Assembly (NCBI RefSeq): GCF_041435095.1
Contig: NZ_CP108025.1
Span: 744,001-808,000 of the forward strand
Length of the DNA stretch: 64,000 nucleotides
Direction of reading: 5' to 3'
From: Kitasatospora sp. NBC_00315
GTDB taxonomy: Bacteria > Actinomycetota > Actinomycetes > Streptomycetales > Streptomycetaceae
A program made the translations under genes and the position numbers. Below are positions 43,276 through 51,952 of the stretch, piece after piece. The notes under the pieces were generated by a model. That model was given only the letters and a program-made list of their open reading frames with translations. It was not told the DNA's origin and searched no databases. Positions within the stretch are counted from its first letter, which is position 1. Every line of letters starts with the position of its first letter.

Positions 43276-44484
43276 TCAGTCCGCGATCGCCTGGTAGGCC
43301 GAGGTCAGGAAGTCGCGGCAGACCTCGGGCGGGACGGGGGACGTCCAGGCGCGCTGGGTGAACAGGGCGGTCACCATGTCCTCCCGCGGGTCCACGTACC
43401 AGGACGTCCCGAGGCCGCCGTCCCAGCCCGCCCGGCCGACCGTCTCGGCCGGGTCGGTGCGGCGGGTGACGACCGAGAGTCCGAAACCCCAGCCGTGAGT
43501 GTCGAAGTAGTCCCCGACCCAGGACGTCGCCCGCTTCTGGGCGGGCGTCAGCTGGTCGCTCAGCATCAGTTCCACGGAGGGCCGCGACAGGATCCGCTCA
43601 CCGCCGCGGCGGCCGCCGCCGAGCAGCATCCGGCCGAGCGCGAGATAGTCGTCGACGGTGGAGACCAGTCCGCCCGCGCCCGAGGGGAAGGCCGGCGGGC
43701 GGCTCCATTCACCGCCCTCGGCCTCGTCGTACACCGGAAGCACGCCGTCCACCGGCGTTCCGCCGTACGCGGTCGCCAGCCGGTCGAGATCGGCGGCCGG
43801 CACGGCGAAGCCGGTGTCCTTCATGCCCAGCGGCTCGAAGACCCGCTCGTGCAGGAACGCTTCGAACGGGAGGCCCGAGGCCCGGGCGATCAGCACGCCC
43901 AACACGTCGGCGCTGGTGTTGTACATCCAGCGCTCACCGGGCTGGTGGATCAGTGGCAGGGTGGCCAGCCGGCGGATCCACTCGTCCGGGGCCGGCACCG
44001 CGCCGGGCCGCGGCGGGCCCTGGCCGAGCGCCGGCTCGTCCATCGCCCGTTGGATCGGGTGCGCGCCCGGGGGCGTCGGCAGGATGCCCGTCCCGGCCCG
44101 GAAGGTGAGCAGGTCGCGCAGGGTGATCGGGCGCTCGGCGGGCACCGTGTCGTCGAGCGGTCCGTCCGGGCTGCGCAGCACGCGGCGGTCGGCGAGCTCC
44201 GGCAGAAAGCGGTCGACCGGGTCGTCCAACCGCAGCCGGCACTCCTCGACCAGGATCATCGCGGCGACCGCCGTGACCGGTTTGGTCAGCGAGGCCACCC
44301 GGAAGATCGTGTCGCGTGCCATCGGCCGGCCGCCCAGGGCCGCCCGGCCGTGCACCTCGACGTGCACCTCGCCCCGGCGGCTGACCAGCGCGACCAGACC
44401 GGGCACCCCGCCGTGCTCCACATGTCCCGCCATGGCTTCGCGCAACCGCGCCAGGCCGCTGCCCGAAAAGGCCTCACCACTCAC
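43276..44484 (-). CDS. Serine hydrolase of the beta-lactamase/esterase family
   Basis: A 402-residue class C beta-lactamase-like hydrolase without a signal peptide. The catalytic SxxK is S65-LTK68, the Tyr motif is Y188-N-T, and the C-terminal GRAGWDGGLGTSW replaces the KTG-type box, as in EstB-like esterases and related family VIII enzymes. The GTG at 44484 is selected because GGGAG is 7 nt upstream; the longer reading passes through terminator sequence of the neighbouring sigma factor gene. Ester or amide hydrolysis is likely; true beta-lactam resistance is not implied. Confidence 0.87.
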   Translation of the reverse strand: MSGEAFSGSGLARLREAMAGHVEHGGVPGLVALVSRRGEVHVEVHGRAALGGRPMARDTIFRVASLTKPVTAVAAMILVEECRLRLDDPVDRFLPELADRRVLRSPDGPLDDTVPAERPITLRDLLTFRAGTGILPTPPGAHPIQRAMDEPALGQGPPRPGAVPAPDEWIRRLATLPLIHQPGERWMYNTSADVLGVLIARASGLPFEAFLHERVFEPLGMKDTGFAVPAADLDRLATAYGGTPVDGVLPVYDEAEGGEWSRPPAFPSGAGGLVSTVDDYLALGRMLLGGGRRGGERILSRPSVELMLSDQLTPAQKRATSWVGDYFDTHGWGFGLSVVTRRTDPAETVGRAGWDGGLGTSWYVDPREDMVTALFTQRAWTSPVPPEVCRDFLTSAYQAIAD

Positions 44485-44630
44485 CGAACACTCCCGGTCC
44501 GCCGCCACGACAGGTGCGCTGCTCCGGGGCCATCGTGCCAGCCGGCTCGGACAACGCACCGCAGGCAGGCCGGGCACGGTCGGATCCACCTCCCGGCGCC
44601 CCGGGGCCGCGGCACCGCAGGGGGCGTGCA

Positions 44631-44664
44631 GCGGCCCCGGACCTGGGGGATGGTCCGGGGCCGC
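44631..44664 (-). terminator. Terminator of the sigma factor gene
   Basis: GCGGCCCCGGACC and GGTCCGGGGCCGC form a perfect 13-bp stem with an 8-nt loop in the 44485-44815 gap. The gap contains no gene. Confidence 0.75.
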
Positions 44665-44815
44665 ATTGCCGGATCGGCGCGCGGGGGGGGGTGGCACGCC
44701 GTCCTGACAGGACGTCTGACCCGTGCTCCGGCGGGCAAACACCCTCCGCCGGAGGAGTTGCGTACCGGTCTCCTCGGACCGGGCCGACGACACCGGGCCG
44801 GTGTCCGGGCCGGTG

Positions 44816-45772
44816 TCACTCCTCGACGAGCAGCCCGGCGCGCAGTCGACCGAGGATCCGGGTGAGGAGGCGCGAGACGTGCATCTGGGACAGCCCCAGC
44901 CGCTGGCCGATCTCGGACTGCGTCAGCTCCTCGCCGAAGCGCATCGCGAGGATGGCGCGATCGCGCGGGGCCAGGGAGGCGATCAGCGGCTTCAGGCTCT
45001 CGTGGTTCAGGGTCGCGTCGAAGCCGCTCTCCTCCACGGCGAGCTTGCGGGTGAGGGTGCTCTCGGCGTCCTCCGTGTCGGCGGGCGCGTCCAGCGAGCG
45101 GGTCTCGTAGGCGTTGCTCGCGCTGAGGCCCTCGATGACCTCCTCGTCGGTCAGACCGAGACGGGAGGCCAGTTCGGCGACCGTGGGCGAGCGGTCCAGC
45201 TCCTGTTCGAGCGCGTCCGAGGCCTTCGCCAGGGCGAGGCGCAGTTCCTGCAGCCGCCGGGGGACGTGGACCTTCCAACTGGTGTCCCGGAAGAACCGCT
45301 TGATCTCGCCGATGATGGTCGGCAGCGCGAAGGTGGAGAACTCCACCGGCCGCTCGGGGTCGAACCGGTCGATCGCCTTGATCAGGCCGATGGTCGCGAC
45401 CTGGAGGATGTCCTCCATCGGCTCGCTGCGCCGCCGGAACCGCCCGGCGGCGAACTTCGCCAGCGTGAGGTTCATCTCGATCAGCGTCCCGCGTACGTAG
45501 GAGTACTCGGCCGTGCCCTCCTCCAGCGTCCGCAGCCGGACGAAGAGTTCCTTGGAGAGCAGGCGCGCGTCGGACGGGCTGACCGCTCCCGGGGCCTGCG
45601 GGGCCCCGGCCGAGCGCTCGTCCCCGAGGCCGGGGAGGGGGAGGGTGTCGGTGTCGGTGTCGTGGGCGGGGTCGATCGGGTGTGTGGTGTCCGTCTGGTG
45701 GGTGAGGTCGGTGACGTCCCTGAAGTCGGTGCGTACCGCGTGTGCTGCGTCGGTGAGCTGCAACGCTGTCAT
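44816..45772 (-). CDS. RNA polymerase sigma factor, SigB/SigF/SigG family
   Basis: A 318-residue sigma-70 family group 3 factor. Residues 1-65 are a variable Asp/Thr/His-rich extension. Region 2 is about 90-165 (PMEDILQVATIGLIKAIDRFDPERPVEFSTFALPTIIGEIKRFFRD), region 3 about 168-240 (WKVHVPRRLQELRLAL), and region 4 about 255-315 (LTQSEIGQRLGLSQMHVSRLLTRIL). Streptomyces carries many such paralogues for osmotic and oxidative stress and sporulation. No anti-sigma factor gene is adjacent. A SigB-type promoter upstream suggests autoregulation or a sigma cascade. Confidence 0.93.
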   Translation of the reverse strand: MTALQLTDAAHAVRTDFRDVTDLTHQTDTTHPIDPAHDTDTDTLPLPGLGDERSAGAPQAPGAVSPSDARLLSKELFVRLRTLEEGTAEYSYVRGTLIEMNLTLAKFAAGRFRRRSEPMEDILQVATIGLIKAIDRFDPERPVEFSTFALPTIIGEIKRFFRDTSWKVHVPRRLQELRLALAKASDALEQELDRSPTVAELASRLGLTDEEVIEGLSASNAYETRSLDAPADTEDAESTLTRKLAVEESGFDATLNHESLKPLIASLAPRDRAILAMRFGEELTQSEIGQRLGLSQMHVSRLLTRILGRLRAGLLVEE

Positions 45773-45829
45773 GGAGAGCCTTCTCCCTCGATCTCGCCGG
45801 CCTGGGTCCGGCCCGCTGGTCCACCCTGC

Positions 45830-45854
45830 TTACCCCGGTTCTCCGGGACGACAC
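45830..45854 (-). promoter_or_regulatory. SigB-type promoter of the sigma factor gene
   Basis: On the minus strand GTGT (45854-45851), a 15-nt spacer and GGGTAA (45835-45830) fit the SigB-group pattern GNNT-N14-16-GGGTAY, about 58 nt before the start codon. Confidence 0.55.
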
Positions 45855-45985
45855 ACCGAACTGAGGACTCGTCCGATTTCCATCGATTAGTACGATTTGT
45901 CCGGCCTTTCCCGAACCTCGGTCGACCCGTCACCGCGCGGTCGACGCCGGCCCGAGCCGTGGGGCACCCACGGTCGGGCCGGTCG

Positions 45986-46029
45986 TCGGGTCAGGTGTCC
46001 GGTCGGTAATCGGGTCAGGTGTCCGGTCG
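45986..46029. repeat. 24-bp-period direct repeat after the ferritin-like gene
   Basis: TCGGGTCAGGTGTCCGGTCG occurs at 45986 and 46010, with a degenerate third copy just before the ferritin stop codon. No function is evident. Confidence 0.55.
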
Positions 46030-46049
46030 TCAATCGGTCGGGTGTCGGG

Positions 46050-46580
46050 TCAGTGGTCGGCTTCGAGGAAGGTGAGCATGTCGTCGGCGTGCTCCTCCTC
46101 GCGGGCGAGGATCTGCTCCAGCACCCGCCGGGTCGTCGGGTCCCCGGAGCCGATCCAGCCGATCATCTCGGTGTAGGAGGTGATGGCGATCCGTTCGGCG
46201 ACCAGGTTCTCCTCGATCATCTGGGTGAGGTCCCGGGACGGGATGTACTCGGAGTGCGCGCGGCCGACGAGACCGTTCGGATCCAGCTCGGGCGTACCAC
46301 CGAGCTGGACGATCCGGGCGGCGAGCAGGTCGGCGTGCTGCTGCTCCTCGTTCGAGTGCTCCAGGAACTCCTGGGCGACCGGCTCGGAGTTCATCCCCTT
46401 CGCCATGAAGTGGTGCTGGCGGTAGCGGAGCGTACAGACGACCTCGGTCGCCAGCGCGGTGTTCAGCATCTCGATCACCCGGGGCAGGTCCGCGCCGTAG
46501 GCGTCGGTGACCGGTCCGTCGGTGATGTCGCGACGGGCCTTGGCACGCAGCGCGTGAACGTCGGTCAGAAATTCCGGCAT
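46050..46580 (-). CDS. Ferritin-like/bacterioferritin family protein
   Basis: A 176-residue four-helix protein. Helix segments hold the di-iron ligands of the ferritin superfamily, seen in ALATEVVCTLRYRQHHF, FLEHSNEEQQHADLLAARI, NLVAERIAITSYTEMI and ILAREEEHADDMLTFL, i.e. repeated E..E..H and ExxH patterns. It is likely to store or oxidise iron and protect against peroxide. The length fits short bacterioferritin-like proteins. GGAGG precedes the ATG at 46580. It sits between the sigma factor and a YihY gene on the same strand, which suits a stress regulon. Confidence 0.88.
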   Translation of the reverse strand: MPEFLTDVHALRAKARRDITDGPVTDAYGADLPRVIEMLNTALATEVVCTLRYRQHHFMAKGMNSEPVAQEFLEHSNEEQQHADLLAARIVQLGGTPELDPNGLVGRAHSEYIPSRDLTQMIEENLVAERIAITSYTEMIGWIGSGDPTTRRVLEQILAREEEHADDMLTFLEADH

Positions 46581-46687
46581 GGAGGTCCTCCGGTGGTGGG
46601 GCGCCCTGTGCGACGCGCGGTGAGTGCGGACGCGATCCGCCTGCCCCGGTGGTCCGTCGGCAAACGACCCTTCGCGGCGACGGACGC

Positions 46688-47857
46688 TCAGAGGCCGCCG
46701 GCCTCCGGGGAGGGGGCGAGTCCGGGTCGCGGCGGGAGCACCGGCCGCTCCCGCGCCGGAGCGGTATCGGTGCCGGTGCCGGTGCCGGAGGGGGCCGGCG
46801 ACGGCGGCTCCGAGGGAGGTGACGGACGCGCCGGGCCGCCGGGGTCCGGCGGATGTGACGGCCCCTCCTGCTCCGCCGCCCGCCCGGGACGCGGCTCGTC
46901 GAACCGGACCCGGACCTCCTCGAACGGCTTCTGCGCGGCCGCCGTCGCGTAGGAGGTGAAGGCCCGCCGGTCGGCCCGGGTGAGCCGGGCGTCGTCGGAG
47001 AACGGCGCGGCCAGGTTGCGCGGGTGCAGTCCGCGATGCCGTACGGAGGCGCTCTCGGCGCACATGACCAGGGTGAAGGCCCCGAGGTAGAGCCAGGCGA
47101 TCAGGCCGAGGACGATCCCGAACAGCCCGTAGGTCGCGGTCGCGCCCCGGAGCTGGTGCCCGACCACGTAGGCGCCCACCGCCTGCAGGACCTGCCAGAC
47201 CACCGCTCCCGCGAGCGCCTCCGGCCACAGCGCGGCCGGCGGCAGGGCACGCGCCGTCAGTGCCTTGAAGGTCAGCACGATCAGCGCCGCGTTGACGGCG
47301 ACCGACAGCAGCATCCCACCGCCCCGGACCCCCCAGGCGACCGCGGCCCCGTAGCTGTGCGCGCTGGTGGCGAGGGCGGCCAGCACGGTGGTGACCGCGA
47401 CGCCCAGGCCCAGGACGACCAGCAGCAGCAGACTGCGCAACCGCGAGACCAGGGGATTGGGCCGCTCGTGCTGCGGAACCGCCCAGATGCTGTTCAGCGC
47501 GTTCTGGGTCGCCTGCGCCACACCCAGCGCTCCGTACAGCACCCCGCCGATGCCGACCGTCAACGCGAATCCGCTGCCGTGCAACGAGTGGATGTTGTCG
47601 CCGAGCTGGTCCCCGAGGACCGGGAACTGACCGAGCGCCGAACTCAGCACCTCCGCCTGCAACCGGGCGTTGCCGTTCAGGGCGAAGCCGAGGACGGTGA
47701 CCAGCAGCAGGAGCATCGGGAAGAGCGAGAGGAAGCCGTAGTAGGTGATCAGCGCGGCCAGGTACGAGCCCTGGTCCTCGACGAACTTGTAGACCACGGC
47801 GACGGTGTGGCCCGCCCACCGGTGGCTGCGCTGATAGCGGTCGAGTCTGCCCAACAT
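46688..47857 (-). CDS. YihY/BrkB family inner membrane protein
   Basis: A 389-residue membrane protein with six predicted helices and the family signature YLAALITYYGFLSLFPMLLLLVTVLGF, then QATQNALNSIWAVPQHERP and the late YGLFGIVLGLIAWLYLGAFTLVMCAE. The last 100 residues are a Pro/Arg-rich cytosolic tail. The family was once mislabelled ribonuclease BN. Roles in lipid transport or envelope homeostasis have been proposed. It is divergent from the PAP2-kinase fusion gene, with a second family member nearby. Confidence 0.88.
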   Translation of the reverse strand: MLGRLDRYQRSHRWAGHTVAVVYKFVEDQGSYLAALITYYGFLSLFPMLLLLVTVLGFALNGNARLQAEVLSSALGQFPVLGDQLGDNIHSLHGSGFALTVGIGGVLYGALGVAQATQNALNSIWAVPQHERPNPLVSRLRSLLLLVVLGLGVAVTTVLAALATSAHSYGAAVAWGVRGGGMLLSVAVNAALIVLTFKALTARALPPAALWPEALAGAVVWQVLQAVGAYVVGHQLRGATATYGLFGIVLGLIAWLYLGAFTLVMCAESASVRHRGLHPRNLAAPFSDDARLTRADRRAFTSYATAAAQKPFEEVRVRFDEPRPGRAAEQEGPSHPPDPGGPARPSPPSEPPSPAPSGTGTGTDTAPARERPVLPPRPGLAPSPEAGGL

Positions 47858-48094
47858 GCCCAAGCCCGTCGTCCTGTCTGGTCGCAGCGCCACCCGGTAC
47901 GGCCGGGGCGGCTCGCCCGCCGGCCGTCGCCCCGGCCGCCCCTGGCGGCTACCCGCCGGCGGCGCCCGCATGCCGCCGGGCCGGTCCCCGCCCGTCGCCG
48001 CGGCCCCGGCCGGGGCCGCCACGTCGCGCGGCGGCCGGCGGGGGGCCGCCGGTGGACGACGGATGCCGCCGGGAATCCGGGGCAGACGACCCGC

Positions 48095-49963
48095 ATGACT
48101 GCGGAGGAAAGACATCCCCGATGGCGCACGGCGCTCTACCTGCCGGCGCTGGCCGCCGTGCTCGTGGCCGCGGGCCTCGCGCTGGCCGGGCGCCCCGGTC
48201 CGGAGGACGGCGTGAACCGGTTGCTGGCCGCGCATCGGGGCGCGCTCGCGGACCAGCTCAGTTCGTGGTTCTCCGCCCTGGCCGCCACCCCCACCGTGAT
48301 CGGGGTGGCGGCGCTGTGCGTGCTGGCGCTGCTGGTGGTGCCGGCCGAGGCCCGCCGGTGGGAGGCCGCGTTCCTGGGCGGCGCGGTCGCCGTCCAGTCG
48401 CTGGTGTTCCTGCTGGTGACCCTCTGCGTGGAGCGCCCCCGCCCGGACGTCGTGCGGCTGGACGGCGCCCCGCCGACCTCCAGCTTCCCCTCCGGCCACA
48501 CGGGCGCGGCGCTCGCACTCTACGGCGGGCTCGCCGTACTGGCCTGGCTGCACCTTCGGCGCCCGTGGCGGGTGCCGGCGGCCGGGATCCTGCTCCTGAT
48601 CCCCCTCCTGGTCGGCGCGAGCCGGCTCTACCGGGGCATGCACCACCCCACCGACGTGGCCGCCGCACTGCTCAACGGCGGCGTGGTGCTGTTCGTCGCG
48701 GCCCGGCTCTGCCTGACCGACCGGGGCCCGGTGCACACCGTCGCCCGCGCGGGCGGCGGCAGCGACAGCGACGACCCCGGGGCGGCGGGGCGGCCCGGCG
48801 CCGACACCTCCGCCGTCTCCTCCGCCTCCGCCACCGATTCCGGCCGGCGCGTGACCGTGGTGGTGAACCCGCTCGTCACCGACCGCGCCACCCGCGAAGG
48901 GGTCCGGCGCCGGCTGGAGCGCTCCGGCCACCACCGGCCGGAGTTCGTCGAGACCACCGCGACGGACCCGGGCGGGCAGGCCGCGGCCCGGGCCGTCCGG
49001 GACGGCGCGGGCCTGCTGGTGGCCTGCGGCGGGGACGGGACGGTGACCGCCTGCGCGGGCGCGCTCGCGGGCACCTCGGTACCGCTGCTGGTGGTGCCCT
49101 GTGGGACGGGGAACCTGCTGGCCCGCAACCTCGGTCTCCCCCGCCACCCGGGACGGGCGCTGGACGAGGGCCTCGCCGCCCCGGTCTGGTCCGCGGACCT
49201 GCTGCTGGCCGGTGGCGACGGCCTGCCCGACACCTGTGTCACCGCGATGGCGGGTGCCGGGCTCGACGCGGAGATCATCGCCGGTACGGGCCGCCGGCTG
49301 AAGAACCTGATCGGCTGGCCCGCCTACGCAGTCGCGGCGCTGCGCCACCTGGGTTCGCCCCGGCTCCGGCTGACCGTCACGCTCGACGGCGGCGCACCGC
49401 TGGAGCGCCGGGCCCGCATGGTGCTGGTCGGCAACGTCGGTGCCATCCAGGGCGGCCTGCGGCTGCTGCCCGACGCCCGGCCCGACAACGGCCTGCTCCA
49501 GCTCGCCCTCTTCGACCCCCGGGGCCCGGTCGACTGGCTCCGCGCGCTGCGCCTGCTGGGCCCAGGTGGCCCCGCCACCGCCGCCGTCGAGCACACCGGA
49601 TCCGCCACCGCGGCGGCTCATCCCCTGGAGTACCTCCAGGCCCGGCGCGTGGAGCTGGAGTTCGACCGGCCCGTCCGGCGCGAGCTCGACGGCGAGGCGG
49701 TGCCCGCCGGCCGCACGCTGCGGCTGACGGTACGCCCCGGGGCCCTGCTGCTCAGGGCGCCCCGGCCCGCCACGTCGGACGACGATCACCCTTCGGCACG
49801 GCCGGTGCGTCCCCGCTCCGGGCCGGCCCGGCCGACCCGTCCCACCCCTCCCGCGAGCATCGCCGGCACCACCGGCACCGGGGCTGCGGTGGCCCCGGTG
49901 GCGGCCCCCGTGACCCCCGCGACCCCCGCGGGCGTCGCCCCGTACGGCGAGAGGAGCCGGTGA
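48095..49963 (+). CDS. PAP2 phosphatase-diacylglycerol kinase fusion protein
   Basis: A 622-residue fusion. The N-terminal half (to about 215) has five or six helices and PAP2 motifs: SFPSGHTG with H135 and RLYRGMHHPTD with H183 and D187. The Lys expected seven residues before the first RP motif is missing (TLCVERPRP). After an Asp/Ser/Gly linker, residues about 250-560 form a DAGK/sphingosine-kinase-like domain with CGGDGTVTAC (D314) and the VPCGTGNLLARNLGLP loop. Phosphorylation and dephosphorylation of lipids in one chain is implied. It ends in a Thr/Pro/Ala-rich tail and overlaps the next start by 1 nt. Confidence 0.9.
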   Translation: MTAEERHPRWRTALYLPALAAVLVAAGLALAGRPGPEDGVNRLLAAHRGALADQLSSWFSALAATPTVIGVAALCVLALLVVPAEARRWEAAFLGGAVAVQSLVFLLVTLCVERPRPDVVRLDGAPPTSSFPSGHTGAALALYGGLAVLAWLHLRRPWRVPAAGILLLIPLLVGASRLYRGMHHPTDVAAALLNGGVVLFVAARLCLTDRGPVHTVARAGGGSDSDDPGAAGRPGADTSAVSSASATDSGRRVTVVVNPLVTDRATREGVRRRLERSGHHRPEFVETTATDPGGQAAARAVRDGAGLLVACGGDGTVTACAGALAGTSVPLLVVPCGTGNLLARNLGLPRHPGRALDEGLAAPVWSADLLLAGGDGLPDTCVTAMAGAGLDAEIIAGTGRRLKNLIGWPAYAVAALRHLGSPRLRLTVTLDGGAPLERRARMVLVGNVGAIQGGLRLLPDARPDNGLLQLALFDPRGPVDWLRALRLLGPGGPATAAVEHTGSATAAAHPLEYLQARRVELEFDRPVRRELDGEAVPAGRTLRLTVRPGALLLRAPRPATSDDDHPSARPVRPRSGPARPTRPTPPASIAGTTGTGAAVAPVAAPVTPATPAGVAPYGERSR

Positions 49964-50916
49964 TGGGTACCGCGACACGGGTCAAGCGCTCGCGGGACCC
50001 GCACGGCGAGGAGCTCGCCGGCGACGAGGCGCTGTCGGCGCTGCGCGACTACGGCCGGTGGCGGCTGGTCCGCGACGCCTTCGTCCGCTTCCGCTACGCC
50101 GACGGTTTCAGCCACGCGCGGGCACTCGCCTTCCAGACCGTGGTGGCCCTGCTGCCGTTCCTGATCGCCGTCGTCGGACTCTCGGCCTTCCTGCACACCG
50201 AGGGGTTCGGGCGGGTCGCCGAGCTGACGCTCAGGCGGCTCACCAGCGGTCCGAGCTCGGGCGTCGTCCAGCAGGTGCTGGACCGCAGCCGTGACCGGGC
50301 CGACGACGGCGGCCGGCTCGCGCTCTGGCTCGGCGCGCTGTTCTCCCTGCTCAACGTCGCCACCGCGATGTGCCAGATCGAGCGGGGCGCGAACCGGATC
50401 TACGGCCTGGAGCGGGACCGGCCGTTCCGTGCGAAGTACCTGCGCGGGCTGCTGATGGCCCTCACGGCCGGGCTCCCGCTGGGCCTCGGCTTCGTCCTGA
50501 TGGTCGCCGGGCAGCAGATCGCCCGTTCGGTCAGCGAGGTCTACGGCATCGACTCGGGCACCGTCGACGTCTGGGCGCTGCTGCGCTGGCCGGTGGGTGT
50601 CCTGCTGACCCTGATCTCCGCGAGTGTGATCTTCCGGCGGGCGCCGAGGCGCAGCCAGCCCGGCTACACCTGGCTGGCCTTCGGCGCGGCCGTCTACCTC
50701 GTCCTGTGGACGACGCTGACCTGGGCGCTCAGTCTCTACCTGCGCCTCAGCGGTTCCTTCGACGCGGTCTACGGCCCGCTGAGCGCCTTCGTGTCCCTGC
50801 TGGTCTGGGCCTACCTGACGGCCATCGCCCTGTTCCTCGGGCTGGCGTTCGCCGCACAGCTGGAGGCGGTCCGAGTGGGCCGCGGGGAGCCGATCCTGCC
50901 CGACCCGGGGGCCTGA
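49963..50916 (+). CDS. YihY/BrkB family inner membrane protein (second copy)
   Basis: A 317-residue membrane protein with the same family core as the gene at 46688: GFSHARALAFQTVVALLPFLIAVVGL, then WLGALFSLLNVATAMCQIERGANRIYG and the terminal VSLLVWAYLTAIALFLGLAFAAQLEA. It is shorter and lacks the long tail. ATG 49963 overlaps the fusion gene's TGA and follows GAGGAG, so translation is coupled. This makes a joint function with the lipid kinase/phosphatase likely. Confidence 0.9.
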   Translation: MGTATRVKRSRDPHGEELAGDEALSALRDYGRWRLVRDAFVRFRYADGFSHARALAFQTVVALLPFLIAVVGLSAFLHTEGFGRVAELTLRRLTSGPSSGVVQQVLDRSRDRADDGGRLALWLGALFSLLNVATAMCQIERGANRIYGLERDRPFRAKYLRGLLMALTAGLPLGLGFVLMVAGQQIARSVSEVYGIDSGTVDVWALLRWPVGVLLTLISASVIFRRAPRRSQPGYTWLAFGAAVYLVLWTTLTWALSLYLRLSGSFDAVYGPLSAFVSLLVWAYLTAIALFLGLAFAAQLEAVRVGRGEPILPDPGA

Positions 50917-51021
50917 GCGCAGCGGCGACCCCCGGGGCAGAGGGAGCGGTGCGGCCCCCGGCGGACAGCAGGGCGTCGTGCCAGGGCTGATCCGGTGAAA
51001 TCGGGGTAGCCGACCGACATC

Positions 51022-51801
51022 ATGGGATCGATCACGACCGACCACGCCCCGCGCCCGCCGCGCCCCGACAGCGACCGGCGCTTCGGCACCCGCCTGCTGC
51101 TCGCCCTGCTGGGCTTCGCCGTCGCCGCGGTGCCCTGCGCGATCCTGCTGGTCCTGGTGGAGTCCCACTGGGGCCCGCTGCAGCGACTCGACCGGGACGC
51201 CGCCGACAGCCTGCACCGGACGGTTCTGGCCCACCCCGCGCTGGTCACCGTGCTGCGGGTGTGCACCGACGTCCTGTGGGGACCGTGGACCATGCGGCTG
51301 ATGATCGCCCTGCTGGTCTGCTGGCTGGCCGTCCGGCGGGCCTGGCGGCTCGCGCTCTGGGCGGCGCTCACCACGGCGGCCTCCGCGCTGATCGGCCTGC
51401 TGGTCAAGGAGGCCGTCGCCCGTGCCCGCCCCGCCCTGCCCGAGCCGGTCGCGCACGCCGGCGGGTACTCCTTCCCGTCCGGCCACGCGATGACCGCCAT
51501 GACCTGCTGCGCCGTCGCCCTGCTCGTCCTGCTCCCCGTGATCCCGCGCGGGTGGCGCCCGGTCGCGTGGCTCGCCGCGCTCGTCCCGGTGATCGGTGTC
51601 GGCTTCACCCGGGTCGCGCTCGGCGTGCACTGGGTCAGTGACGTGGTCGGCGGCTGGCTGCTGGGACTCGCGCTGGTCGCCGCCACGGCCTGGGCGTTCG
51701 AGACCTGGCGGATGGAGGCCGGCCGGCCCGTCCTCCCCGTCACCGAGGGTCTGGAGCCCGAACTCGGCGCGTCCGGACCGCCGGAACCCCCGGCCGCCTG
51801 A
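51022..51801 (+). CDS. PAP2 superfamily phosphatase
   Basis: A 259-residue membrane phosphatase with about six helices. All three motifs are complete: KEAVARARP (Lys seven residues before RP), FPSGHAMTAM and TRVALGVHWVSD (R-x5-H-x3-D). It should dephosphorylate phosphatidic acid, undecaprenyl diphosphate or a related lipid on the outer face of the membrane. It lies 105 nt after the YihY gene in the same direction. Confidence 0.9.
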   Translation: MGSITTDHAPRPPRPDSDRRFGTRLLLALLGFAVAAVPCAILLVLVESHWGPLQRLDRDAADSLHRTVLAHPALVTVLRVCTDVLWGPWTMRLMIALLVCWLAVRRAWRLALWAALTTAASALIGLLVKEAVARARPALPEPVAHAGGYSFPSGHAMTAMTCCAVALLVLLPVIPRGWRPVAWLAALVPVIGVGFTRVALGVHWVSDVVGGWLLGLALVAATAWAFETWRMEAGRPVLPVTEGLEPELGASGPPEPPAA

Positions 51802-51952
51802 CCGCTCCGGCCTGCCCCCGCTCGCTCGCCCCGACCGCCTGCTCCGACCGCCTGCTCCGACGGCACGCCCTGACGCGGGCCTCGACACGCGTCCGCCGCC
51901 CGCCCGCCGCCCGTCCGTCACCCCGACCCGCCACCACGAACCAGGAGAGACC

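Noticed and set aside
43276..44484. Calling the serine hydrolase an antibiotic-resistance beta-lactamase
   Set aside because: The C-terminal GWDGGLG replaces the KTG box and there is no export signal, which fits esterase-like members better.
46688..49978. A single minus-strand gene of about 1100 codons
   Set aside because: Only the last 389 codons are a real YihY protein. The rest is the shadow of the PAP2-kinase gene on the other strand.
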